A program made the position numbers and the translations under genes. Below the pieces are notes generated by a model. The model had not been told where the DNA came from. It was given only the letters and a program-made list of their open reading frames with translations, and searched no databases. From Flavobacteriaceae bacterium (lineage in GTDB: Bacteria > Bacteroidota > Bacteroidia > Flavobacteriales > Flavobacteriaceae): DNA of 64,000 nt. The stretch covers positions 1 through 64,000 of the forward strand of contig JAKISG010000006.1 of assembly GCA_021648755.1 (NCBI GenBank), read 5' to 3'. This document shows, piece after piece, positions 15,699 to 23,762 of this stretch (within the stretch, counting starts at the first letter, position 1; every line of letters begins with the position of its first letter).

Positions 15699-16349
15699 TT
15701 AATAATTATATTTGGGGTCAGAGCAAATAAACCCTATTATAAAACTCCCGTACATGATGATATTTAAACCTAATAAAATACGATCATAAATACCATCATA
15801 TTTTAAAATTTCAGAAGAAATAATTATCGGAATAACTCCAATATGAAAAAGTAATACTCCAATACTAATCCAAAAAATAAGCAATTTTTCAATATTAAAA
15901 ATTATTTTTTCATCATTAATAATTTCTATTAAAAATAATATAAGTGTTATAATTAATAAAATAGCTCCAAAAACGATATTATTTGTAATGAAGCCATTTG
16001 TAAAAGAACTTTTAAGAAAGATTAAATCAAATATAGTAAATAAGGAATATAAAATTAAAAATAAATTAATTCTTTTAATATTTTTACTCTTTTTTAATAT
16101 TTTTTTATAAAATAAAAAATAAAAGAAAAATGTAATAATAAAATATATGTTGTATATCAAATCTGAATTATAAAGTATATTTTCATTTTTTATTTCAATT
16201 TTATTTAAAATAAATCCTTTGACATCAGTAATTAAAGTATAAAGCAAATAAAATAAAAAATATTTATAAATTGTATTTATAAATTTTTTATAATAAAAAA
16301 AACCTATTATTACAGACAAAGCAACAACATAAGTAGAATAAGAAAGCAT
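15699..16349 (-). CDS. polytopic membrane protein, operon partner of a two-component system
   Basis: The 216-residue product is almost wholly hydrophobic, with about seven predicted membrane helices (near residues 5-20, 27-45, 64-84, 93-112, 121-142, 155-177 and 190-209). It ends in a short tail (SDPKYNY). It carries no enzyme motif that I recognise. Its start lies 5 nt after the small soluble gene and it precedes the kinase, so the four genes appear to be one transcript. A seven-helix protein without its own output, next to a kinase without a sensor, suggests it perceives the signal. That is inference from context. Confidence 0.65.
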   Translation of the reverse strand: MLSYSTYVVALSVIIGFFYYKKFINTIYKYFLFYLLYTLITDVKGFILNKIEIKNENILYNSDLIYNIYFIITFFFYFLFYKKILKKSKNIKRINLFLILYSLFTIFDLIFLKSSFTNGFITNNIVFGAILLIITLILFLIEIINDEKIIFNIEKLLIFWISIGVLLFHIGVIPIIISSEILKYDGIYDRILLGLNIIMYGSFIIGFICSDPKYNY

Positions 16350-16354
16350 TTATT

Positions 16355-16675
16355 TTATTTTCCGTATTTTTTCTTTGGAGGACGCCCACCATTTCCAAAA
16401 TTTAAACTATTAATTTTAGTATTATCAACACCATTTGATGTTGGTGCTAAAAAAACGGTTGTTAAATTATTTGAATAAGCTCCAATATAAATTCTTATGC
16501 CATCTATATTTTTTCCGGTTTTCTCCACATAATCAATATAATCTTTGAGTTCTTTAATAGTAAATAAACAAGAACGGTTATCATCTTTACTAATTAAATT
16601 TTTGTACTTTGTACATCTTGCATCGTAATTATCACATAATTGTGCTGCCTCTGCTGAGGTTATTTGGTTTGCCAT
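16355..16675 (-). CDS. small soluble protein of unknown function, first gene of a two-component operon
   Basis: From the ATG at 16675 the product has 106 residues, beginning MANQITSAEAAQLCDNY. It contains GIRIYIGAYSN and LAPTSNGVDN and ends in a Gly/Lys/Pro-rich tail (GNGGRPPKKKYGK). An upstream in-frame ATG at 16702 is less likely, since it would overlap the promoter-like TTTATTTG. Small proteins with the M.N.IT..EA start and a G(I/L)R.Y.G core are, as I recall, common in Flavobacteriaceae, often next to membrane-protein/kinase genes, with no known function. No signal peptide is seen. The gene is preceded by a striking palindrome array. Confidence 0.65.
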   Translation of the reverse strand: MANQITSAEAAQLCDNYDARCTKYKNLISKDDNRSCLFTIKELKDYIDYVEKTGKNIDGIRIYIGAYSNNLTTVFLAPTSNGVDNTKINSLNFGNGGRPPKKKYGK

Positions 16676-16699
16676 TATAAAATAGTTATTAATTAACTG

Positions 16700-16707
16700 C
16701 AAATAAA
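16700..16707 (-). promoter_or_regulatory. variant -7 box of the 16.7-14.1 kb operon
   Basis: The minus strand reads TTTATTTG within CCTTTTATTTGCA, the same 13-mer as in the ssb promoter (6091-6103). It starts 22 nt after the proximal palindrome of the array and lies 24 nt before the ATG at 16675. Confidence 0.4.
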
Positions 16708-16730
16708 AGGAAACTATTTAAATAATAAGA

Positions 16731-16789
16731 GGGGAAAACCCCCTTTTTTTCATAAGGGTTTTTCCCTTTTTTCATAAGGGAAAACCCTT
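16731..16789. promoter_or_regulatory. array of three palindromic operator-like sites
   Basis: Three short inverted repeats follow one another: GGGG-AAAA-CCCC (16731-16742), AAGGG-TTTTT-CCCTT (16754-16768) and AAGGG-AAAA-CCCTT (16776-16789). The G blocks end at 16734, 16758 and 16780, so spacing is 24 and 22 bp, about two helical turns. The links between sites share TTTTTTCAT. A matching two-site array lies at 37864-37899 before an unrelated orphan gene. Position just upstream of the -7 box suggests activation by a dimeric regulator, possibly the LuxR-type protein of this operon. Confidence 0.6.
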
Positions 16790-16925
16790 TTTATATTTTA
16801 AAAACCACAGTACAAGCCTGTAAATAAGTAAAATTAATAGGGAGATGGAACATTTTTAGTTACTGGGCTCTACTTTTAGGAACAAGTATTACAAAAATTA
16901 CGTAGAAAAATAATTTTCAATTTTT

Positions 16926-17810
16926 TTAGGTATTATCATCTTCAATTCTTTTACAGATAACTACATTATCCTCTTTTAAATTATTGGATATTACGGTTCT
17001 AGAAAAATCGATATGCCTAATAGAACTCCACCAATTTGGTTTAAAATAAAAAATCCAACCACACGGTTCTTGATTTTCATTATCTAAATACTCAATCTTG
17101 CTTTCAGGGTGTCTTTCATTATAATCATTAATAAAAAAATAGAATAATTTACCAAACTCCATAATCTCTGGAGCTTTAACTCTAAAGTTTGTAATATTAT
17201 CATTTTCTTGATATTTTTGAAACTCAAAACTAATTACTAAAGGGTTTGTTAACTCTTTTTGTGTTGGGTCTTTAATATTTTCATCAATAGGGTAAAGCCA
17301 TTTTTTATATACAGGTACAGGAATTAACAAAGCAAACTCATATAATTTATAAAAAATAATTGGTATTATAAAAGTGATAACCGATGCCATATATATTAAA
17401 CTAAATGATGGACGCATTCTGTTAGCAACATTGTAAAACCCAATAAGACCGATACAAATAATTACAATTGTAAATAAAAACTCTGTAAAAAAATCTGATT
17501 TATTCTTAGAGAAATCTTCAAAAAATCTCCGCATAGTATATACATGTAACGTCCCTAAACCTAGAAAAATAAATTGGAAACCAAAAAAACTATTTAAGGG
17601 TGTATCATCTAATACTTTACTAGAACTTAACAGCGCAGTTAATGCAAAAATTATCAAAGCAGCTATCGCATAAAAAATCGATTTCTTTTTACTTTTGGTA
17701 AATACTTTACGTAATTTACCCATTAACATCATTATTAAAGCTCCTACGATAAAGAAAACGATGCTTAATTTAAAAGCTCCCCCACTTAATAAACTTGATA
17801 ACATTCCCAT
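16926..17810 (-). CDS. tssN: type VI secretion system protein TssN
   Basis: TssN is a membrane protein specific to the Bacteroidota (subtype iii) type VI secretion system. It is thought to contribute to the trans-envelope part that replaces the usual TssJLM complex. The 294-residue protein has about five N-terminal membrane helices (residues 14-32, 42-61, 75-93, 107-126 and 134-160). A soluble domain follows with PVYKKWLYP, the motif MEFGKLFYFFINDYNERHPE, GWIFYFKP and a final VICKR. These are the features I know from TssN. It begins 2 nt after tssG, so the two are coupled. Confidence 0.85.
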   Translation of the reverse strand: MGMLSSLLSGGAFKLSIVFFIVGALIMMLMGKLRKVFTKSKKKSIFYAIAALIIFALTALLSSSKVLDDTPLNSFFGFQFIFLGLGTLHVYTMRRFFEDFSKNKSDFFTEFLFTIVIICIGLIGFYNVANRMRPSFSLIYMASVITFIIPIIFYKLYEFALLIPVPVYKKWLYPIDENIKDPTQKELTNPLVISFEFQKYQENDNITNFRVKAPEIMEFGKLFYFFINDYNERHPESKIEYLDNENQEPCGWIFYFKPNWWSSIRHIDFSRTVISNNLKEDNVVICKRIEDDNT

Positions 17811-17812
17811 AC

Positions 17813-18724
17813 TTATAATTTAGTTGAAATTCCCATAATTGGGCTATTTCCTTTTTTTAATAAAAATCCATTTTCCCTATTAACTATAAACTTACTAGTT
17901 ACTTCAATTTCTATAGGAATAAAATAATCATAAAAGGTATTTACAAATTTTGAAATTCCATCTTTTTTAAGATAATTATCAATAATCTGATTAGATATAG
18001 GACCAATTATAACATCTAAAAGTGGTTGTAAAACTTCATTATCATTGTTTAAAACTAAGTCAACACCTAATTTATACTTATTTCTTGATTTTTTTATTTT
18101 ATTTGATGGTGAGTTTCCAAAAGTTTTTTTAAAAATCACTTTTTCATCTAAAATTTTTTCCAAACACAGCCTGGTTAATTCTAAATCACCAACAATTTTA
18201 TGTCTATATGGTAATAATTTCACTAATTTTAAAATATACGCTCTAGGCAATGATTTATCAATTTTCCAAAAGTCTATTAAAAAATCATCCTTTAGGTTGT
18301 AAAAGTTATTTAATAATTCTCTTTCATTTTTTTCTATCTGTAAACGTTGATTAAAAAATTCATTTTCAAATGGAGAAAAAAACGTTCTCGCATTTTTTTC
18401 TTGTTCTTTGTAATTCTTTCTTCGTTGTGCGTATGAATCATTTCTTTGGTTTTCTTTTTCTACATGAAATAAACCTTCAGGAAGATAATCATAGATTCCG
18501 TTTCTGGCAAGATTAATTGTTAATGTTGAATCTATAAAGTTATTAATGTTAATTATATCTCTTCGGTATGATCTTTTAAACGTGCTTTTATGATTAATAA
18601 TAATATCCTCTAATTTGAGGTCAGATTTTTCTTCTACTTCAGCAATTAAAACCTCTGCTTTTATATTTTGATAAACAGAAATCAACTCTTTATAAATACT
18701 ATCGAGTTTTTCTTCTGTTACCAT
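17813..18724 (-). CDS. tssG: type VI secretion baseplate protein TssG
   Basis: TssG forms part of the baseplate wedge together with TssE, TssF and TssK. The 303-residue protein shows family features: a segment INLARNGIYDYLPEGLFHVE, then ARTFFSPFENEFFNQRLQIE, the LVKLLPYRHKIVGDLELTR helix and a C-terminal FVNTFYDYFIPIEIEVTSKF strand region. Identification rests on these motifs and on neighbours tssN, tssE and tssF. The gene lies 28 nt behind the NlpC/P60 gene and 2 nt before tssN, forming a three-gene minus-strand operon. Confidence 0.8.
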   Translation of the reverse strand: MVTEEKLDSIYKELISVYQNIKAEVLIAEVEEKSDLKLEDIIINHKSTFKRSYRRDIININNFIDSTLTINLARNGIYDYLPEGLFHVEKENQRNDSYAQRRKNYKEQEKNARTFFSPFENEFFNQRLQIEKNERELLNNFYNLKDDFLIDFWKIDKSLPRAYILKLVKLLPYRHKIVGDLELTRLCLEKILDEKVIFKKTFGNSPSNKIKKSRNKYKLGVDLVLNNDNEVLQPLLDVIIGPISNQIIDNYLKKDGISKFVNTFYDYFIPIEIEVTSKFIVNRENGFLLKKGNSPIMGISTKL

Positions 18725-18752
18725 ATTCTAAAATTTACTTGTTTTAAACGTT

Positions 18753-19742
18753 TTACTCATCTAACCTTTTTGCTCCACAAACTAATCTTTTTTTCCAAAA
18801 TAACTCAGATAAATTACTTATTTGTACACCATTTGCACCTTTCTCCTTACTTTTTCGAGAAGTAGAATGAACAAACATATCATTTTTTAAATATAAACCA
18901 ACATGTGTTATTGTAAGATCTTCACCATTTCCTTTATCAAAAAACAACAAATCACCTTCTTTTAATTCACTTTTATTTTTAAACCTATCTGAAAACTTAG
19001 ATTCATATTGTTTATCTGCTGTTCTTTCTATATACTTTTTATAAACCTCACTAAAAATGAGTTGTGTAAAAGAAGAACAATCTATGCCGTCATCTGTTGA
19101 TCCACCTAATAAATAAGTTGTAGGATACCAATTTTCTATTAAATTATAAAGTTCAATATTATCTATCTCACTAGGCTCTACATCTAATATTTTCGCATAT
19201 TTTTCTTGAATAGCACTAAAACCAGTAACTTCATTTTCAACAGATACTGTATCTGTTGGGTTATATTTGATATCACTACGATAGTCTATTACTACACTGT
19301 TGTTGTTCTGCTTTCTTATTTCGTTTATTTTTTCATTTCTTGCTTTTATAGCCCTTTCTTTTCTTGCTAATAGCGCTTTTATTTTTTTCTCTTCCTCTCT
19401 TTTTATTTTTTTTCGTCTATTTTTTTCCTTTTTACTAACTTCAAGTGCTATTTTTTCAATAGTAAAAGGAACTTCTTTTTCAACAGTAAGTATAAAAATT
19501 TTAGGCACATATCCTTTTTTGGTAATAGTAACTATCTGCCTACCTTGTGGTATATCCCAGATTATAAACTCTCCTTTTTCACTAGTGAATTCAGCAAGAC
19601 TAGTTCCATCAATAGTAACTAAAGCATCTGCAATAGGGTTTAATGTGCCACTATCAATAATGACACTTTCAAGACTTATGATTTGAGAAAATGATGTAAA
19701 TGCTAAAAAACACAGTGCGTAGGATAAAAATATTTTTTTCAT
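18753..19742 (-). CDS. secreted NlpC/P60 peptidoglycan hydrolase with regulatory-like domain, linked to type VI genes
   Basis: The 329-residue protein has a signal peptide (about 1-19) and a carboxypeptidase-regulatory/CNA-B-like beta domain (about 25-90: VIIDSGTLNPIADALVTIDG...KGYVP). A strongly basic and acidic coiled coil follows (about 103-148). The C-terminal NlpC/P60 domain carries the Cys222-His280-His292 triad (DGIDCSSF, THVGLYL, VHSTS). Such enzymes cleave peptide stems in peptidoglycan. As first gene of the tssG-tssN operon it probably opens the cell wall for assembly of the injection apparatus, though an effector role is possible. Its TAATTTTG promoter box is at 19783-19790. Confidence 0.85.
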   Translation of the reverse strand: MKKIFLSYALCFLAFTSFSQIISLESVIIDSGTLNPIADALVTIDGTSLAEFTSEKGEFIIWDIPQGRQIVTITKKGYVPKIFILTVEKEVPFTIEKIALEVSKKEKNRRKKIKREEEKKIKALLARKERAIKARNEKINEIRKQNNNSVVIDYRSDIKYNPTDTVSVENEVTGFSAIQEKYAKILDVEPSEIDNIELYNLIENWYPTTYLLGGSTDDGIDCSSFTQLIFSEVYKKYIERTADKQYESKFSDRFKNKSELKEGDLLFFDKGNGEDLTITHVGLYLKNDMFVHSTSRKSKEKGANGVQISNLSELFWKKRLVCGAKRLDE

Positions 19743-19782
19743 ATATATAATAAATTAATTATTTTAATAAGTTTTGAGCCTC

Positions 19783-19790
19783 CAAAATTA
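19783..19790 (-). promoter_or_regulatory. promoter -7 box of the NlpC/P60-tssG-tssN operon
   Basis: The minus strand reads TAATTTTG, 40 nt before the ATG of the NlpC/P60 gene. Confidence 0.45.
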
Positions 19791-20047
19791 CAAAAAAACT
19801 TTTTAAACCCAAATTATTTTTGTAAAAACTTAGCAGAAGTTAGAAATAAAAGTTTTAGAGGCATGTTTTTTAGAACTTTGTTTTAATAAATTCGTTTTGT
19901 ACTGGTGAATAAGTAAGTTGAGTTTAAATAAGATTATTTTTCAGACTAAAATAATATTTTATGGTATGTATTAAGTGTTTTACGAACTAAAAACTATTTT
20001 AAAGATTATTAAAGATTGTTTTTTTTGGAAAAGTCATAATTACTGAA

Positions 20048-20055
20048 TACTTTTG
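20048..20055 (+). promoter_or_regulatory. promoter -7 box of tssE-tssF
   Basis: TACTTTTG lies 15 nt before the ATG at 20071. It overlaps the TTG at 20053, which is therefore unlikely to be a start codon. Confidence 0.5.
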
Positions 20056-20070
20056 TTTATAATTTTCAAT

Positions 20071-20490
20071 ATGAATAATAAATTTTATACGCTACCTTTA
20101 AAAGCAATAAATTTAATTACCAATGCAGAACATAAAAAGTGTTCTATTAATGAGTCCATAGCTCATTATATACACCTGATTACTACATCATATTTTGGAG
20201 AATGTTCTTTTGATGATAGTTTCGGTTGCTCAATTTGGGAAATTGATTTTGATAATTTAAAAAGTATTACCACAGTAAAAGAAGCCATAGTAGAATCGCT
20301 ATCTACCTCGCTAAAAAAACATGAAAAAAGATTAGTTAATGTTAAAATTAATGTTAATGTTAAACAACAAGAAATAAAAGGGAATAGAATGAAAAAAAAG
20401 GTAGATATTCTTGTTGAAGGAAAAGTAAAAAAAACAAATGAAGATTTTTCTTATATTGAATATTTTTATATAGGACCACTATCTTATTAA
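20071..20490 (+). CDS. tssE: type VI secretion baseplate protein TssE (gp25-like)
   Basis: TssE is the baseplate wedge protein homologous to phage T4 gp25, which starts sheath polymerisation. From the ATG at 20071 the product has 139 residues, the usual size. The core matches the GPW/gp25 fold: SINESIAHYIHLITTSYFGECSFDDSFG (residues 27-54), WEIDF and the helix AIVESLSTSLKKHEKRL that precedes the final beta strands. The canonical EPR motif of gp25 is not obvious, as in other Bacteroidota TssE proteins. It is followed after 8 nt by tssF and both share one promoter. Confidence 0.82.
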   Translation: MNNKFYTLPLKAINLITNAEHKKCSINESIAHYIHLITTSYFGECSFDDSFGCSIWEIDFDNLKSITTVKEAIVESLSTSLKKHEKRLVNVKINVNVKQQEIKGNRMKKKVDILVEGKVKKTNEDFSYIEYFYIGPLSY

Positions 20491-20498
20491 TTTAGTTT

Positions 20499-22331
20499 AT
20501 GAAAGAAAACACTAAAGAACAGATTAAAAATAGAATGCTAAAAAAAGCAGCAGCACTTTGGGATGTTGCCGTTAATGAAATAGACATGTCTTTTGATCCT
20601 GTTGTAACATTACTTATTGCCGCATGCGCTTCTGAAATTGAAAAAATTTCTAGTGAAATAAATGAATCTCAAACTAGAGTTACAGAAAAGTTAATTCAAT
20701 TAATGACTCCAGAAACAGTTTATGGAACTAAGCCCGCACATGCCATTTTATATGCTGAACCTGATGAAAAAAAAGTATTACTTAAACCCGAATATTTATT
20801 CTATCACAAAAAGAAAAAATCATATAAAAACACTTCTGTAAAATATACAAATATTTATTTTTCGCCAGTACAAGATTTTAACTTAATAGCAGCAAAAATT
20901 AAATTTTTTGCTACTGAGAATCAAATTTTAGAAGTTGAAGGTAAAAAAAATATTCAAAATATTTCTCAAAATGCAAATTTAAATTTACCACCTTCAACAT
21001 TATACCTTGGTCTTGTACCAGACGATAGTGAAATTTCTTTAAATAACATTTCTTTTTATTTTGAACTGCAAGATATAGAAGATAAAACAATATTTTACCA
21101 TCACCTAAAAAATACAAAATGGTCAATTAACGGTAAAGAAATAGATGTTACAGAAGGTTTTTATAATACAGCTGATTATCAAAAAGTAAATCTAGATATT
21201 ATATTTAATGACACCTCTAGCAAAACAAATAATATCTGTTTACAAGCAAATAAAATATATGTTAAACATTATGTAACAGTAAAATTAAAAAGTAAGCAAA
21301 TCAAAAAATCTAATTTTAATGAATTAGATATTGCAATAAAGAAAAGTAATGCAGAAATAGATAATGATGTAATTTGGATAAAAATTGAATTTCCAAGAAT
21401 TATAAGTAATGCTACTTTAAAAAATGTATTTTGTTCACTAAATGCCTTTCCTGTATTAAATAGAGAATTAAAAAACTTCACCTATGAAATGAGAGAATTC
21501 ATAGATATCATTCCAATTAAAACAGAAGACTCTTTTTTAGATATGAAATCTATAATGAATACTAAAGGTACTGTTTACAATAGTACTATTAAAAATAATT
21601 CTAATATAGAAAAAGGCACCTATTTATTAAGAAGTGCTAATGTTGGAAAACTAGAACATAGAAAAGCCAAAGAATATATTGTTCATTTAATAGAACTGCT
21701 AAAAGATGAAAGTGCAGCATTTTCACTTTTTAATAATGACTTCTTACAATTAAATCTTAAAGGCTTAAACCAACTCATATCACTATTAGAAAAAAAAGCA
21801 CAAGAAATTTCAAATGAAACAACAGAGACTAATTATATTTTTTTAAAACCATTTAAGAAAAAAGAAAATATTTTAATTGAATACTGGACAACTAATGGAA
21901 AACTTGCCAATAATATTAAATCAGGTAGTTCATTAGAAGTTTTTCAAGGTATAGGTATAAAACAACGAAGTAGTCTCTTAATATCTCCTAGTTTTGGTGG
22001 CGAAAGTGAATTAAGCATGAAAGATCGTCTCAATGCCTATAGAAGGCTATTATTATCTAGAGAGAGAATTGTAACAAAAGAAGATATAAAAGCGTTATGT
22101 TACGAATTGTATAATGAAAAGATTGAAAAAGTTGAAATAACAAGAGGTTACGTAACTGATATTGCATTAAATAAAGGTGTAATTCAATGTGTTGAAATTT
22201 TATTATACCCAAATACTAGAGAAAAAACTGAAAACCGTGAATGGGAAGCTTTAAATAGTAATTTATTATTAATTTTAGAAAAAGACTCATTAAACGTTTT
22301 TCCGTATAGAATAAAGTTAGCAAAATTATAA
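20499..22331 (+). CDS. tssF: type VI secretion baseplate protein TssF
   Basis: TssF is the large wedge protein of the type VI baseplate (T4 gp6 counterpart), binding TssG and TssE. The 610-residue protein shows the Bacteroidota TssF N-terminus: RMLKKAAALWDVAVNEIDMS, FDPVVTLLIAACASEIEKIS and TRVTEKLIQLMTPETVYG (within residues 12-76). A long beta-rich middle follows, and the C-terminus has MKDRLNAYRRLLLSRERIVT and KEDIKALC, the gp6/baseplate J-like module. It lies directly behind tssE. The other subtype iii genes (tssB, C, H, I, K, O, P, Q, R) are not in this window. Confidence 0.88.
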   Translation: MKENTKEQIKNRMLKKAAALWDVAVNEIDMSFDPVVTLLIAACASEIEKISSEINESQTRVTEKLIQLMTPETVYGTKPAHAILYAEPDEKKVLLKPEYLFYHKKKKSYKNTSVKYTNIYFSPVQDFNLIAAKIKFFATENQILEVEGKKNIQNISQNANLNLPPSTLYLGLVPDDSEISLNNISFYFELQDIEDKTIFYHHLKNTKWSINGKEIDVTEGFYNTADYQKVNLDIIFNDTSSKTNNICLQANKIYVKHYVTVKLKSKQIKKSNFNELDIAIKKSNAEIDNDVIWIKIEFPRIISNATLKNVFCSLNAFPVLNRELKNFTYEMREFIDIIPIKTEDSFLDMKSIMNTKGTVYNSTIKNNSNIEKGTYLLRSANVGKLEHRKAKEYIVHLIELLKDESAAFSLFNNDFLQLNLKGLNQLISLLEKKAQEISNETTETNYIFLKPFKKKENILIEYWTTNGKLANNIKSGSSLEVFQGIGIKQRSSLLISPSFGGESELSMKDRLNAYRRLLLSRERIVTKEDIKALCYELYNEKIEKVEITRGYVTDIALNKGVIQCVEILLYPNTREKTENREWEALNSNLLLILEKDSLNVFPYRIKLAKL

Positions 22332-22450
22332 CCGCTAAAAACTTTAATGCGAGGGCTAGATATTGATAAATAAACTGTTTGTTAAAGCATTTGAGTTAAC
22401 AGTAGTATAAAATAATTATTTCTATTCGTTAATTTACTTAAGTTTTATAA

Positions 22451-22458
22451 TACCTTTG
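22451..22458 (+). promoter_or_regulatory. promoter -7 box of the DEAD-box helicase gene
   Basis: TACCTTTG matches TAnnTTTG and ends 17 nt before the ATG at 22476. Confidence 0.5.
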
Positions 22459-22475
22459 TCTTTTATTTTTCAACG

Positions 22476-23705
22476 ATGACATTTAAGGAACTTCAACTTA
22501 ATAAAACCATTCTTAGAGCTATTTCCGAAAAGGGATATGATGAACCAACTTTGGTTCAAGAAAAAACAATTCCGTTAGTCTTAGCAAATTTAGATCTTAT
22601 TAGTTCTGCACAAACTGGTACTGGTAAAACGGCTGCTTTTGCTTTGCCAATAATTCAATTATTATTGTCAAAACAAGATGCTAAAAAAAAGAAAATAAAA
22701 GCGTTGATTGTAAGCCCAACACGAGAATTGACACTACAAATTAAAGAAAATTTCCAAAGTTATATACCTTATACTAATTTAAGAGTTACAGCAGTTTTTG
22801 GAGGTATTTCTATGACGCCTCAAATAGACATTTTAAAAAGAGGTGTAGATATTCTAATCGCTACTCCTGGCAGGTTACTTGATTTATTTAAACAAAAAAA
22901 ATTGTATTTAGATAATATTCAAACCTTAGTTTTAGATGAAGCAGATTTAATGTTAGATATGGGTTTTATCAATGATATTAAAAAGGTTGTTAAAATTTGC
23001 CCACCTAAAAAACAAATTTTATTATTTTCAGCCACTATGCCTCAAAAAGTAATTGATTTAGCAAATACTATTTTAAATGAACCCGTTACTGTTGAAATAA
23101 CAGCACAATCTTCGCCAGCAAAAACAATAACTCAATTATTATACTATATACCAAAACAAAAAAAAACGGAATTGTGCTTGCACCTTTTAAGAAACACTAT
23201 AAAGGGAAATGTTTTAATTTTTAGACGCACTAAATTTGGAGTTGATAAATTAGAAAAAGCCTTACTTAAAAATGGATATAATGTTGTTAGCCTTCATGGT
23301 GATAAATCACAATACATAAGGCAGGAGGCTTTAGATAAATTTAAAAATAATGAAGTAAATATTCTAATTGCAACTGATGTTGCCTCACGTGGAATTGACA
23401 TTAATAACCTCGATGCCGTTATTCAGTTTGATTTACCAAATATACCTGAAACTTATGTACATAGAATTGGGAGAACTGGTCGTGCAAATAATATTGGTAA
23501 TGCTTATGCTTTTTGTTCGCCTGATGAGAAATTGTATGTAAAAATTATTCAAAAATTAATTAATAAAGCAATTCCTGTTGAAATGGAGCATCCTTATATT
23601 ACCAAAGAAAAATCAATTTTAGACAAACCTAAAAGAAAAGGTAGTAAACATAAAAAAGGACGAAAATCTGCTGCTAGTAAAAAAAAGAAAAAACGTTGGT
23701 ATTAA
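22476..23705 (+). CDS. DEAD-box ATP-dependent RNA helicase (RhlE-like)
   Basis: The 409-residue protein has all canonical helicase motifs. The Q motif is near residue 24 (EPTLVQEKTIP). Motif I is SAQTGTGKTAAFALP (about 43-57), Ia PTRELTLQ, Ib TPGRLLD, II DEADLMLDMGF, III SAT, IV LIFRRTKFGVD, V ATDVASRGIDI and VI HRIGRTGR. The C-terminal tail is extremely Lys-rich (KRKGSKHKKGRKSAASKKKK), as in RhlE-type proteins that act on ribosomes or structured RNA. Such enzymes support ribosome assembly and RNA turnover, especially in the cold. It appears to be monocistronic. Confidence 0.92.
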   Translation: MTFKELQLNKTILRAISEKGYDEPTLVQEKTIPLVLANLDLISSAQTGTGKTAAFALPIIQLLLSKQDAKKKKIKALIVSPTRELTLQIKENFQSYIPYTNLRVTAVFGGISMTPQIDILKRGVDILIATPGRLLDLFKQKKLYLDNIQTLVLDEADLMLDMGFINDIKKVVKICPPKKQILLFSATMPQKVIDLANTILNEPVTVEITAQSSPAKTITQLLYYIPKQKKTELCLHLLRNTIKGNVLIFRRTKFGVDKLEKALLKNGYNVVSLHGDKSQYIRQEALDKFKNNEVNILIATDVASRGIDINNLDAVIQFDLPNIPETYVHRIGRTGRANNIGNAYAFCSPDEKLYVKIIQKLINKAIPVEMEHPYITKEKSILDKPKRKGSKHKKGRKSAASKKKKKRWY

Positions 23706-23762
23706 ACAATAATTATTCATAATTAGAAGAGAGAAACTCTAAATAAAAACATAATTGGTCTA

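Larger units (their letters stand above)
19743..20070. other. divergent promoter region between the two type VI operons
   Basis: This 328-bp gap separates the leftward NlpC/P60-tssG-tssN operon and the rightward tssE-tssF operon. It contains one TAnnTTTG box for each direction (19783-19790 minus, 20048-20055 plus). I see no operator-like symmetry and no small gene. A shared regulatory region would fit coordinated expression of both operons. Confidence 0.5.

Noticed and set aside
16731..16789. CRISPR repeats
   Set aside because: The repeat units are short palindromes with variable cores and 22-24 bp period, without unique spacers of equal length or cas genes.
20053..20070. TTG start for tssE
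   Set aside because: The TTG is part of the TACTTTTG promoter box, and the ATG at 20071 fits the family length.
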